Of a stretch of 64,000 bases of DNA, positions 43,141 to 55,425 are shown one piece after another (the stretch's first letter is position 1; each line of letters begins with the position of its first letter). The notes under the pieces were generated by a model. That model did not search any database and was not told the DNA's origin. It saw only the letters and a list, made by a program, of their open reading frames with translations. The translations under genes and the position numbers were made by a program. Source of the stretch: Takakia lepidozioides (taxonomy: Eukaryota > Streptophyta > Takakiopsida > Takakiales > Takakiaceae). The DNA is taken from assembly GCA_030704615.1 (NCBI GenBank), contig CM060732.1, positions 4,650,001-4,714,000 on the forward strand, in the 5' to 3' direction.

Positions 43141-44861
43141 ATATTACGAGGGTTTGTAATGAAGAGCTAGAATGCAAGTCCTTGACTTCTATGCTTCTAC
43201 TCAAGCAAAAATATGGTTTCTAGGTGGTCATAAGAGACATCTTCTTACTCTCTTCCACCCCAATGTGCAACCAAGATTGGTCCAACCGAACTTGCAAGTC
43301 ATTGTCCACCAAATCAATCCCCCTTCTAGTCCTTGAGATTTGATTGCAAACTACCATATCTCCATTGCCGAGCAATCATGCATTTGTCTCTTCATCACTT
43401 GACAATTGCTCCAAATCAACACAAATTATCTCAATGTGTAGGAGCAATGCTTGTCACTTACAATAATGCTCCCAAGCAATCTGCCTTGGATCTCACTCTC
43501 ACGCCATATGCCTCATTTGGGGTCTTGCACCAATCCATCATCCATGTGCTCCCCTTGGTCATTTGAATGCATGTTCCATGACCTCTTGGCCTATGTGTTG
43601 CTCTCCTTCATCGTAACATGAATCAACACCTCTCCACTTCACACACAAATGGATCTCAAGGCCTTCACCTCTTGCTAGTTCAAGAGCTCCCCTTCTCAAA
43701 CTTGAACTTACAAACTCAAGAGAGCATGCTCCACACATGCACCACTTGCTTGGTCAACTATCCACCACAAAGCTCGCACTACCAAGAGCATGAATAGCCA
43801 AGTTATTCCTCCCCCTCTTGTCACATTACATAGTTAGGGTGAAGCTATGCATACATTGAATGATGATTTTCCTTCAAGGATTTCCCACCATATGTTCTCC
43901 AAGCCCTTCAATGGTGCCCTAAGCTTAGCTTCACACCACCATGATTGGAAGATTTCTTCACATGCTCCCTTTCAAAACCTCTTGAGCTTCTTAGTGCTCT
44001 CCAAGTACTTGCCCTTGTTGTCTTAAAGCCCAAGCCTATGTAGCTCCTTGGCTTCTTTTCCACAACATCCACACTTTGAACTTGCTTAACCCTAGCTTGA
44101 TAGTGAAATGAGCACTAACAAGCCTTTAGTCACTCTCCACAAGCCATGGCGCACACCATTGACTCCATAATGCATACAAAGGATTCTCAAACCCTAGAAT
44201 CCATGCTTCCACACACACAAGACTTCCTCTTTGCAATCCTTGCAAAATCTTGTGACTGAAGAGCTTTCTTCTCAAGCTCTCCAACTCCTTGGTGCATGCA
44301 ACACTCGAGCACCTTTCCTTGCAACCCCTTGCAAGCCTTGTGATACAAGAGCTAAATTCTCCTAGCTCTCAACCTCTTTAACATACAAGTGCAAAACTAA
44401 TCCTCACACTCTGCACTCACAAGCATAAGGTGATCTTCTTGTAGTGATAAGAGATGAGAAATGAGAGAAGTGGAAGACAATAAAGCTCTCAAAGCATGAA
44501 GCAATCACACTAAGAATAAACCCTAGTTCTTCCAAGTGAAATCCACTCTATCACATAAACTAAGTCAAGCCAAGGGCACCCTTGCTAAGGGAATCCACCC
44601 TACAAAGCCCTCAACACACTCCCTCTCAATACCTAGAGCTATGGAGGTGAGAGAAGCTCATGGAGGCTCAACTACAAGAAGATGAGCCCTCCTCAACACT
44701 CACAAGGGGAAAACCCCTTTCCCATGTCCCAAGTGAGGCTTGACACCTCACTTGGCATATGAGACCAAATGAAGTCCCAACACACAAAATACAAATATAA
44801 ATATCAAAAATGTCCTAGTTAACTAGAAGTAGGTAATTCTAGTTAACCATGACTAAAACCA
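43141..44861. other. No gene; C/T-rich non-coding stretch
   Basis: Rich in CTTG, CTCC and CAAG words, with no frame of note. It could be an LTR or internal non-coding part of a large non-autonomous element lying between the two related LTRs. Nothing more can be supported. Confidence 0.35.
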
Positions 44862-45783
44862 TGACAGAGGGCTGTCTGGGACTTAGACAGTTTTACGGGT
44901 TCTGTGGGGTACCCTTAATTTTGCGCAGACCTACGGGTGGTAGACTCAGACCAACACAGGCCTTAGGGGTGATGGACACAGACCTTAGGGGTGGCAGAGA
45001 GGCTCACACAGTCAATAGTCACAGGCTGACACAACCCAACACAGTCAAACACAGCCTCACACAGCCAGTCACAGCCCAACACAGCTTGGCACAGCCCGTC
45101 ACAGCGTTCACAGGGAACGGTTATCATTGGCAGGGAACGACTGTGTGGGAACGACATCTGCAGACCACGGGTGTTTTTTCCTGGGCCACTGAAGTTGCAG
45201 TTCCAGGAGTAAGAAACGATCCTGGCATTCTGTCTTGGATGACAATTAGTTAGTTAGGCGGTTAGAACAGCTTGCAGGTAGAATAGGCAGAGTAGCGACA
45301 TGGAAGGGGTCACTTCGGAGGGCACTTGAGGGATCACTTTTTGGACGTCAAGGGGGAGATCATGATCTGGGAGCGCAGGGATGGAGATTACACAGAGGAG
45401 GAGATACGATGAGATGATGCTTGATACATGCAAGTTGTAGAGCAGATTAAAGACACCATGGCTTCGGCCTGATACATGATAGATATTAATATGATTCTTA
45501 TTTCATACTCACACCGTGTAGAGAGATATGAGTGAAGTTGTGGAATGAATGCTTGAGTAGATGGAACATGGTAGATTGCAGAAGCAATCTGATACTTAAT
45601 CATAGACAGTAAGGTAACTTGCTAACATGTGGAATACAAATAGGAAGCACCCCCATGATACACTAGTTATAGGTCATGACTGATTGTTCTGAGCGGGCGG
45701 AGCACTTAGAGATTTCCAACTCTTCTATCTTGGAGTTTCCACCTTGGATAGCTAAGGGATGGGTGAGTAAAAACCGCTCGACA
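44862..45783 (-). mobile_element. Second LTR of the family at 40662-41638
   Basis: Starts TGACAGAGGGCTG and ends CTCGACA; it aligns with the other LTR along most of its length, including GACTTAGAC, CTGTGGGGTACCCTTAATTT, the CACAGCC-rich region (45000-45110) and GAGATTTCCAACTCTTCTAT. The flanks (AACCA and TATGC) do not match, and the right flank is MULE coding sequence cut mid-codon series, so one side has been rearranged. Confidence 0.8.
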
Positions 45784-46307
45784 TATGCAACGACAACAAT
45801 TTCCAACCTGGACCGTCAAGACCCTCCATAGCTTCTCGTGTGGAGGAATTTGACGTTTCAGATGAGGAAGATGACTGCATGGAAGTCCCCATGTCCTCCA
45901 CAAGGTCGTTCAAATCCGCCATGGACGTCTCTGTAGGTACTACGCATGTACCCCCGAGCACAACTCCAACCCGCTTCATTATGGAACTCCTACGACAACT
46001 ACACTTGGATGGTTCTCGCTCCGAGTTGGCTGCTCTTGACTATACCAAATTTCTAGTTACTAAGGTTACGTATTTGCCTCCCGACGTCGATGGGAACATT
46101 ATCTTCGAGTTCCACCTCTGTCTTCGTCAAACAAAGCCTCTGGGATGTTAACGAACATGGATCAAAAGCATGACGGACACCCCTGGTGTGTGACGAGGAC
46201 CAGTAACATGAAAATTGCAAATGGTGTTCATGTAAGATACGTCCTCTATGCGGGGAAGCTGAGGTGCCTCAATCCGGCCCGCTTCCACTTTCGCTTGAGC
46301 TGGCAGA
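45784..46307 (+). pseudogene. MULE transposase N-terminal fragment, copy 4
   Basis: Two frames in succession match the N-terminal part of the MULE protein: FKSAMDVSVGTTHVPPST, LRQLHLDGSRSELAALDYTK, YLPPDVDGNIIFEF, then after a one-base shift MLTNMDQKHDGHPWCVTRTS and GVHVRYVLYAGKLRCLNPAR. It begins abruptly at the LTR end and stops abruptly at 46307, where another MULE end (GAGGTTTACTATTT) begins. The Cys/His cluster, DDE core and SWIM finger are absent. It closely resembles copy 5, so both come from one subfamily. Confidence 0.85.
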
Positions 46308-47210
46308 GAGGTTTACTATTTCATGAGCCAAAAACCATGATCCATGAGCCATGAGCCATGAGCCGCATGAGCCGCATGAGCCGTGAGCCGAAGTCTAAGA
46401 CACGCCGTTTTCATGAGTGGACAGATTAAAAAAGTATTAAATTTGACATTGACTATTTTGGAATTTCCAGATCCTATAATGCGGCGAAGATATGTCGTGA
46501 GTAACAATTCGGCTCATGGTTTCGTAAGTCTGCTCATGGAAAAAACCCACCGTGCAACGAAAAATCCAGTATCCCACAGCAAAAGGACGTCGTGTACTGG
46601 CGTGTATAGAATATTCCGCGGTTTTATATGCCCTAACATTGGAATGAAGCTGACCCTTTTCTCGCGATTGTATGATCCCCATGCAACAACACAATCTGCA
46701 GTGCTTGAAAAATCTTGCTTATTCCTGCATTCTGCGGGAAAGGTTTGCGACTCCATTGGGAAATGCGGTGCCGAATTTCGATTCGCACGTGCGAGATTTT
46801 TGAGGAGTTCATTGTTCTCCACAGTCGGCGCCCAGAAGACTCGGTGCGACTATCTTACTATGACCAAAATTTGTACTGGTAGTGGCGGCCACAGTACCTG
46901 GAAATGCGGCGCCACATTTCCTTGTCGGGGGTCGAATGAGGTATGCAAAGTTTGGGGTGAGGAGAAAAGTAACAACCCCAAAAAAATCCAGGCACGTGGA
47001 AACAGAAGGCAATGACATATTAGTATCTTAGTTTGACCAAAGTAGGTACTGGTAGGCAAGACATAACTCGAACAGTTCTCTTGGCAATGTCTGAGGTACT
47101 TGCAGTACTACAATTCAACTATAACTGAAACTTTGGAAGGGATGAGCGTAACATTGTCTTGTGCCCCGGAAACCAAGATCACTGGTGGATCCATATTCAG
47201 ATGCCTGTGC
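46308..47210 (-). mobile_element. MULE 3' terminal region (nested, minus strand)
   Basis: Aligns block by block with 25555-26406: terminal motif, CATGAGC cluster, AATGCGGCGAAGATATGTCG, a degraded palindrome at about 46758 and a near-perfect one at about 46901. At the far end are the last codons of the transposase (EVHRHLNMDP on the minus strand). Together with copy 5 further right it probably forms one minus-strand MULE with its middle replaced. Confidence 0.75.
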
Positions 47211-47825
47211 ACCTCGCTATATATATATATCTATAATATTTACAAGACAAATGAATTATTATTTGGTTGAAATAAATTCATTTAAAGCATTCGCATCATC
47301 AGCATTCAAAGTATAAACGTTTTGCGCTCTATCGAAAGTCATAGTGACTGAGCTAATATTTGAGTCTACATCTAGTCACTTGTTGTCGGTATGATCATAT
47401 TTGAATTTAAATTGTCCTCTAGATTTTGAGAAGTAGTTTAATAACACCATAACTGGTGTGGTTGGTCTATTTAGGAGATCAATAGGCTGTCGCGATATCC
47501 CCTACCTTCTCATTTTTTGAATCCTACCTAGCCACCATTTTACCAGTAAGCTACATACAAATATCCCCTAAGAACATGTATATATTTTTGGAATTTTTCA
47601 TAGGTATTATTTCAACCCTATAGTATTATTATTTTTAAATGAATCATTATTTTAGACCCTATAGTAATTTAAATTCCCTGATCACAATATAATGTACCCT
47701 TTATTACTTTTTAAAAAATTCTAATTTTTATCATTTCTGAATAAATTGCACCCTATATATTTTTGCACGTCGGTTGGAAATTTTTGGAAGTGACTTCCCC
47801 GGGATTGATGGTTTGTAATTCGCTT
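47211..47825. other. AT-rich spacer replacing the MULE middle
   Basis: Starts with a TATATATATA tract and stays strongly AT-rich. No coding or repeat similarity to the rest of the window. It sits where the DDE core and SWIM exon should be. Confidence 0.5.
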
Positions 47826-49162
47826 GATGTGGTTAAACATCCCCCAAGCATTTGACAAGTTTCCACTCGTCATTCGAGTGACCAAGTCGACTCCACTCCC
47901 AGGCCCACAGGTTGACATTTTGAAAATGAAACAATGGTCGGTTTCACTGCCTTGCCCTGGAAACCTGCTACCTTGGATGTAGTCATATCCACACCGTCGT
48001 TTCACTTCCAGGATAGAGTGCATGTCCGACCCCCGGCCAGATTCTTGCTTGCAAGATACGATGTGATTCCGTACATTCGGGCAGCAAACGTGCGAGACGG
48101 ACTCCAAGAGGTCCACCATCTCCCTCTCGTCCAAGGGCACTTGGTCCTTTCCATCTTCAGACATAATTTTTCCTAGAGCAATGTTGTGGGCTGCCTTCAG
48201 CTGTATCTGCTTTGGTCTGGCTCTAGGGCTCAATTTCACCTCATCTTTTATGATGTCATGTGTTTCCTGCACAGCCTCCCGCATGTTGCCTCTCGCCAAG
48301 GGGTGGCAGTGGACCCCAATGTGTATGCAAACCCTTGTCAAGTCTGGGAACTGACTACCGACGTGATATTGTTTGGCTTTGCACATTGACATGCGTGTTG
48401 GTGGATCTTTGCAATGGGCGCACTTGAAAGTACCCGCAGGAGCCTGGCTGGAGACAATGAATGGCTGAGGGGTTGTGCCCGTCCAATCCATCTCGTTTCT
48501 CTGCCCTCATTTCGAGAGAAAGTGGAAGCAAGTCGGATTGAGGCACCTCAGCTTCCCTGCATAGAGGACGTATCTTATATGAACATACCATCTGCAATTT
48601 TCATGCTACTGGTCCTCGTCACACACCAGGGGTGTCCGTCATGCTTTCGATCCATGTTCGTTAACATCCCAGATGCTTTGTTTGATGAAGACAGAGGTGG
48701 AAACTCGAAGATCACGTTCCCATCGACGTCGGGAGGCAAATACGTAACCTTAGTAACTAGAAATTTGGTATAGTCAAGAGCAGCCAGCTCGGAGCGAGAA
48801 CCATCCAGGTGTAGTTGCCGTAGGAGTTCCATAATGAAGCGGGTTGGAAATGTGCTCGGGGATACATGCGTAGCACCTACAGAGACGTCCATGGCAGATT
48901 TGAACGACGGTCTAGGTTGGGAATTGATATCATTGCATATCTCTCTGGTTGCAGTGGCCGCCTGTCGATTTTCCGACTCATTTGTGGATGGTGTGGGCAG
49001 TGACTGGTTTGGGTACGGAATGGGCATCCCCACAACGCGATAGAATATGGTGTCTGATGGGGGAACGTGCCACTCGATTCCGTCTCCGTTGTCGACATGT
49101 AGCACCACAATGGTCTCATCAACCTGTCCATGGACATCCTTCCTTTCTTCTTCCAAATACAT
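47826..49162 (-). pseudogene. MULE transposase N-terminal half, copy 5
   Basis: From ATG at 49162 (MYLEEERKDVHGQVDETIVV) the frame matches copies 2 and 4 through LRQLHLDGSRSELAALDYTK and DGHPWCVTRTS. It shifts near 48580 and again near 48490, then runs MDWTGTTPQPF, FKCAHCKDPPTRMSMCKAKQ (Cys/His cluster), KQIQLKAAHNIALGKIMSED and HSILEVKRRCGYDYIQGSRF to FNHIKRITNHQ. There it is cut before the second catalytic Asp. The start context gives ~39 codons fewer than copy 2. Its 5' side carries the palindromes at 49440-49756. Confidence 0.9.
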
Positions 49163-49439
49163 TGTGCCTGGTTTGAGCTTAAATTTGGAACAAAGCTAAG
49201 TCTCCGTCATTTGGCAAAGTCCTCCCTCGGAAGGGATCCTTGCTCTGAGAAGGGCAAAGCATCCTTGTGCACATCCTGTTGAACGTTCACACTGACATAT
49301 GCCATTAGTCTGGACGGCCCCTCTCTGGCCCATACTGGCTGTGCCCAGAACGGCTATGCGCACAACGGCTATGCCCACCGTCTTGACTCTTCCTTGCAAA
49401 GACTCCTCACGGAGATGCGTCCGCATTTCGGTCCATACA

Positions 49440-49756
49440 GAGAGTCTTGAATGGTGGAACGGAAATGCGGTGCCGCCTTTCCATCCGGGGTCTTCCTTTC
49501 AAAGCGTCTTGACGGAAATGCGGCACTGTGGAACAGAAATGCGGTTGGAAATGCGGCGCCGCATTCTATACAACGGGGATAATTTTTATTTTTATTTTTA
49601 AAAAAAACTTTGAATTTTTTTCTTTTTTTCTTTTCACCCCTTTGGATGGAAATGCGGCACCACATTTCAATCCAGCGGCGATGACTAGAGGAAAAACAAT
49701 TAGGGATCCCCCCCCCGCCCTTTGGGTGGAAATGCGGCGCCGAATTCCCAGTGAGG
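49440..49756. repeat. Palindromes at the 5' side of MULE copy 5
   Basis: At least five copies of GGAAATGCGGY...CATTTCC, at about 49460, 49511, 49549, 49649 and 49730, two of them near perfect. A T-rich tract lies between (49575-49640). The last palindrome ends at the junction with the GDP-mannose pyrophosphorylase sequence. Confidence 0.85.
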
Positions 49757-50252
49757 TAGCACCACACCTCCATTGCTGAGGATTTCATCACAGACATGGA
49801 CATCCTCTCCCAGCACAGTCATGTTCTCGACGCGAGCCCACTGTCCAACTGTGGAGTGCCAGCCAATTATGCTTCCTGAAATGCAAGCATGCTTCTTGAC
49901 TCTCGGCACTCTCATCCACAATCACATTCCCGATGTAAGATGACCCCCATGCCAGCATTGCTGGTGCCCTCCTCCTCAGGGAATCAAGGTACAGCCGGAG
50001 GCCTGTGATGTAATCCCGGGGCTGGCCTATGTCCATCCAAAACCCTGGTAACACCATGGCATATAGCTTCTTCTCAATCGCAATTTTTGGAAATACCTCT
50101 TTCTCAATTGAGGTTGGCCGGAGCTGAATCCGATTGAGGGTTTTTGGACTCAAAAGATAGATACCCGCATTGATTTTGTTTCCTACAAATTCCTGCAGTT
50201 TCTCAACAAAATTCTGCACCCTGGCATCCTCAAGCCTGAAATTGTCATGTGA
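49757..50252 (-). pseudogene. GDP-mannose pyrophosphorylase fragment, deleted and partly inverted
   Basis: The minus strand from 50222 encodes [59 protein letters not shown] and [11 protein letters not shown]. These are hallmarks of plant mannose-1-phosphate guanylyltransferase (the CYT1/VTC1 type), which makes GDP-mannose for ascorbate and glycan synthesis in the cytosol. About 37 codons of the left-handed helix are missing. The frame then shifts to [40 protein letters not shown] and NGGVVLPH, which meets the MULE palindrome at 49757. The final codons of the gene, ILKPEIVM and TGA, lie at 50226-50252 on the opposite strand. The N-terminal nucleotide-binding half is absent. It is a dead fragment, possibly captured by a MULE. 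Confidence 0.85.
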
Positions 50253-52182
50253 TCATGCAGGAGAATTCATGTGGTGCCCCATCTGATCTTCTCTAGCTAG
50301 CAAATGATCTTCTAGGAACATTGCGACTCCTTTGATTAGAAGTATGAATGCTGTTCCCTATTGACAAATTACTAATCCACAAAGAGAAGTCATAAAACGA
50401 GACTGTTGTAGCATGGTAAAGTCAGAACCATTTCCTTTGAAATTTTGCAAGGCGTAGAATAAGTGCAGCACAGAACAGGTCAGTCAACATAGAGATGCTC
50501 AGTGGAAAAACATCCGCCATTGCCTTGGCGTAGACACTAACCAAATCTAACTAATCACAAAGCATTGGATAGTGAAACATTGGTTGCAAGTTACAACTTC
50601 CAGGTCATATAATGGGGGAGTTAATTGTCGATAGATTCACTCTGTGCATCTCTGGTGCTATGAAGTTTTCTGATAGATTTCCACACAAGTGAAATGTGAT
50701 GTCACCTAATACCTTAACAACTTCATACTGTGATGTTGCTGGAACATGCAGCATTCTTCAGCATGTGCAGCTTAACATTAGCTTCCTTTCCGAGTCATTT
50801 GGCTGTCTACACGCTTCAACTGGTTTTGTTGCATACATATTGATGTGAGCAGTTGAATGGCATGCTCATTTGCAATTGCTTTTGTTGCACCAATGTGTTC
50901 CCATCTCTTGGTCTCCTTTACTCCTCCCACACAGCAATTCAAGTGTGAGAATTGAGAATATGGTCGTAGGTGCATGAATCCAATTACATAGAGGTGTTTA
51001 GCTGACTAACTTGCTCGTGAACTAAACAAACATTGTATAAGACCACATGCGGAAGTGATATTTGTGAGGTGAGAAGATTAGATTTGCCATGGGGAATGGG
51101 ATTCCACTGCTTGCAAAGATGACAGCACCTTCCACTATATGTTATGGGTACAAAGTCATAACAACCAATGGAAGATGCGATCAAATACCAACTAGGTTAA
51201 AGCTATGGCCAGCCTAACTTCAACTCAAATGGGTGATCATAAACTGGGAAAATTAGGTATCTAAAACCCATAGTGAGTTGACCTGTCAGTGCACCCACAG
51301 CCTGGAGGTCAGAAATAACACCATAAAAAAGGAATGGCAATGTTAGTCTCTTCATGAACGAGTTGTACTGGCCTCCCACTCTGATGCATGTTGTGCCAGC
51401 CTCAAGGCTTAAACTGCCTGCTTGTAGGTTCCTCGGGCAGTGAATTCAATGACTTCAGGAAGTGATGATTTAGGTAAACACCTTTCCAGGAATGCAAAGC
51501 TTACTTTTTGCCTGAAAGCTTTAAGGAAAAATGTACCATGCAAGCCACACTCATGAGATGCTGCTGGCCGCCTTCTGACCATACTCCAAGCCCAGTGGGG
51601 CAAGAGCACAGAAGGGGGTGCGGAGAAGCTCACTCTGGTATACCCAGAGCCACCATGGCCAACTACTCCAGTAGAGTGACAGTAAAAGGGAGATTGTCTA
51701 TGGTTTCCACACCCCCACCAATGAGGTAAGAATAACCCATAAACCAGTAATCCCCATAAGAATAACCAGAAAAACCAGAAAAACCAGTAGTCCTTCATCA
51801 GATTCAAAAGGTTGGCCAGGCATCTACATGCACATTGAGAGAGGTCAGCAGACAATCACCAATCAGCTTAGCAAGTAGAGCAGTGGTGTGGCAGATAAAA
51901 ACTACCACCCAGCACGCAGTGTTATGAAGACTCTTCTGTTTTACATTCCAACCACATCAATTGGAGACAGCATGAGAGCAGGACATCCACTTTGTCTCAT
52001 GTGTTAAAAACTGGAGAGGCCCAATGCTTCCTGCCCTCGAGATCTTATATTGACCTGAAAGAAATAAGCCCACCTCAGGTGGTCACATCCACCAGCAACC
52101 CATTTTGTCATCAAACTAACGACCCAATGCAGTAGATTACAGAAGTTGGATTACACCTCTCACACAATGTGCAGTTGATATA
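50253..52182. other. No gene recognised
   Basis: Unique-looking AT-moderate sequence. A minus-strand frame at 51409-51855 is open but very hydrophobic/tryptophan-rich and lacks splice logic, so I leave it out. Part of this stretch may be the 3' untranslated region of the TPR-like gene. Confidence 0.4.
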
Positions 52183-55100
52183 TTACACCCCAATGAGAGA
52201 ACCGCCCAAGACCCGCCAGGACTTTCTGCAACTCCCTGAGTTTTGCCACTGCAATCGACCCAGCAGCTCTTCAGCATGGCTCGAGTCAGCTTTACATGCG
52301 CTAACCCACTCCTTATTCTTTAGGGCAAGACTGAGGTATGTCCAGGCTTCCATGACCTCCCCAAGCAGTACACATATCCGGGCAGAGGCTTCATGTATTC
52401 TACCTAGAAGTTCTAAGACTCCAGGTGTGTTTCTTAAAGGTCCACACTCCTCTGCAAGGAGCTTCACACGTGGTCTGCGGCTGTGAACCATGCCTTCTGA
52501 AGGTGGAATACAAGGAGAAGATCCCTCACTTTGAGACTCCATATCCTCTTTTACATCTCTAGACAGCGGAAGGGAAACGACCCTGGATTTGCCATTGGCA
52601 AGGTTTGTTTGTGCCTCTAGAAGATTGGCAGCAGCCTCAAGGTCATACTTGGCAGAGTTGATGAGGAATCCCTGGCTCTCTACCTTCTGTGGGCCTGAAT
52701 CTGCCTGGGTGTCTGGCAAGACATTCAGATGAAGGGTGGTCTGCAGCAGGAACAGTCTTCTTTTTAACAACATCCTATAACCGCATTGTGGACCAAAAAA
52801 CTGAGTTTCTGGGGAAAAGAGAAGAGCAAACCTTTAGGGAGGCGAGACAGAAGAGGGCTTCAGCGTGCTCATAGGGCAGATCACACACACTCAAACTCTC
52901 TACCGCTGCCTGTAAGCTCTTGAGATATGGCTCCCCCTTCTGCAATTTAGCAAGCAACCTGGCATTTAACAGATAACCAGACACTTAGTCAGCAACATTG
53001 CTCCAATAACTGACCTACAATTCCTGTCTGAGCATCATGAAACCATCTGAGACATGCTCACTGGCTACTCACTTAGTGACACCATAGCTTTTTGCTCATG
53101 AACTCTATGGAGATCCAGTAATTGTCCTTTTCAGGTAGTGAAAGGTCCTAATTAGCAGGTGCCTCCACCGATAAGACCCTCTCATAGGTATCTCTTTACA
53201 GAGTGCACAAAACTTCTGTATTGTCATATCCCACCATTTAGGTCCCACATCTAAGACCAGATTATTATCTATTGATCTTAGTCTGCTGCATTGGCAAGAC
53301 CCGTTGATCCATTAATACCACTGCTAGTTCTTCGATTGCAGCTTGAACTGATCCTCAAATTCATAATAAAATCTGTTTCAACGGAATTGAGCCTTCTAAG
53401 TGTAAGACCACACACCCACCGGAGACAACGGGCCTCTTCTGCTTTAAAATGCAGCCGGCGAGCAGTTACAAGTGCCCCAAGTAGAAGTTTCTTCCCAACC
53501 TCCATATCATGTCCCTGTAAAGCCGCTGCACCAGCTAGCCGGCTGGCCTTCAGCACTAGCTCTTGCAGTGCCATACTGTCGGCCTCCCCAGTCACCTCTC
53601 CCTCAACACAATCCTGCTCCTCAGTCCCACAATCTGCAGACGAGAAGAAACCAGAATTCTGATGCCTCACAGATGAATACAGCAAAACTGCACCCCCTCC
53701 TCCTTCTTCCACCTCTCAATGTCTAGATCAGGAAAAATCTAGCTCCATAAGGCTACGGTAAGCAAAAGTCTCACCAGCAGATGTCTTTCTGCCATTCTCC
53801 TTCCTGTACCTAAGGCAACCCAACTGTCATCTGAGAGCTCACCTTTAAATAGTAAAGTGGCTGCTGAGAACAGTGCTTGAGCCCTTTTGCACTCTTCCCG
53901 CCTTAACTGGCATTTGCCGGCCTCCAGAAGACACTTTCCAGCATCCAGCTTCAGGCCACTGGACTGGCACACACGAAGCACTAGTAGGTGGCATTTTTCA
54001 GCTTGACAGATCTGGCCCTTCTGGCTATAGAGGGCAGCCACAGAGATCCATGCTGTTACTTGGCCCCGCACTGCCTCTCTGGCCACTTCATCAGCTGCTG
54101 GTGAGGCATCATTCAGAGCATACTTCTCCGCCTCTCTGTATGTAGACATCGAAATCAATGAAATCAGGAGCTAATAATGCACTCTGACAACAATTCTGTA
54201 GGTACACCAACTGACCACAACTAAATATCTGGCCACCATTTAGTTAGCTTGTCTGTGCCAGAGGATAAGGGGCCCAAGGGAGGTGGTTATCATCCCTGGT
54301 TGTCACAACCTGTGTAGCTGTAAAGAAGAAATACTATGTATAAGCAAACCTAAGGCTTTTTAGATATGGGCCACAACAGTACTCTCCTTAATGATACTGG
54401 CGGGCAGTGTCACAAGCCTCCACTGGGGTCAGGCATTGCTGTACTGCCATACCCATAGGTAAAGATAACCGAAATACCAAAAGAGTGCTAGAATGTTCAC
54501 ACCTGAAAATGCGAGCGGCTGCTTCATACTCCACCATGGCACCTAAGGAGTCACCCTACATGTTGTGCCACCCAAATTATTCGATTCATTGCTATGCTTT
54601 TGAAGTAACAAACTATTCAATTAATGAACAGGTATCATGCACATTTTACCATAGAACTGTGTGCCTAGCCCGGAATGAGCCGGAGAAAGGTGCAGGGGTG
54701 GAAAGGGCACCTGGGCAGCCATCTTGGTGGCGTGTAGCATGCATGCCACTGCTTTTTGGCAAGACTCCGGTAACCCAACCGCCATGGACTCATCAATCTG
54801 TGTGTCCTCCTCTATGGGTTTCTCCACCTCATCTATGATTTCACGTTCACCTCCAGACTGATGCAAGGAGTTGGTAAACACTTCGAGAGTCTCTCTCATC
54901 GCTCCGGTCACTTCCACACCCCAACTTGTGAGGAAATTCTTTTGCTCAGTATGTACAAAACTTGGCTTGGGTTTGCAAGACACTCCTAACTGTAACTCCC
55001 GTGGGCATCCCGACGGTTTTTCTTGCACACTTGTATTAGGGGGCTTCTCTGCAGCAATGTCTTTAACATCTTCCACCATCAATTTCCCTTTACTGTCTAT

Positions 55101-55425
55101 ACAGCTCTGGTCAACAATTTCATCGACCAGAGACCTGTTCTCAGGCAAGTGGTCAGTTCCTCTACTTTCATTGGCACAGCAATCAGAACTTTCTCGTTCA
55201 GCACTTTGCTCGCAATTCTTCATGCCTTCCCTTGGCATGTCTGTACAATTGGGAAGCCATAGGTCCTCAGGAAGTTCACCATCAGGGGAGGGTGGGGGAG
55301 CTCTCAAACTCTCTTCTTCATTAAAACTGGATCCTTCAATAATTTGCTGAGAACCTAAAGACACATCTGATCTGCAAAACGCAACGTCACACTCTCCATC
55401 ATTGCATTCATGATTTCTAGCCATT
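52183..55425 (-). CDS. TPR-like protein of unknown family, at least six exons
   Basis: Plausible exons with GT-AG borders are ~55425-54711, 54542-54503, 54135-53775, ~53712-53400, 52939-52832 and 52740-52183 (stop 52183-52185). The first encodes an acidic, disordered N-terminus (MARNHECNDGECDVAF). The later ones have paired helices resembling tetratricopeptide repeats: ALYSQKGQICQAEKCHLLVL, AGKCLLEAGKCQLRREECKR, GKKLLLGALVTARRLHFKAE, YLKSLQAAVESLSVCDLPYE and EAWTYLSLALKNKEW. The 52832-52939 exon is exactly 36 codons and phase 0 on both sides. TPRs hold protein partners; the partner is unknown here. No premature stops are seen in the exons. The start ATG overlaps the stop of the B-box gene (ATGGCTAG), so the two may be one transcription unit or one gene. 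Confidence 0.55.

Noticed and set aside
51409-51855. Hydrophobic, Trp-rich minus-strand frame of 148 codons
   Set aside because: No start or splice support, composition unlike a membrane protein of known type, and it lies beyond the stop of the TPR-like gene.
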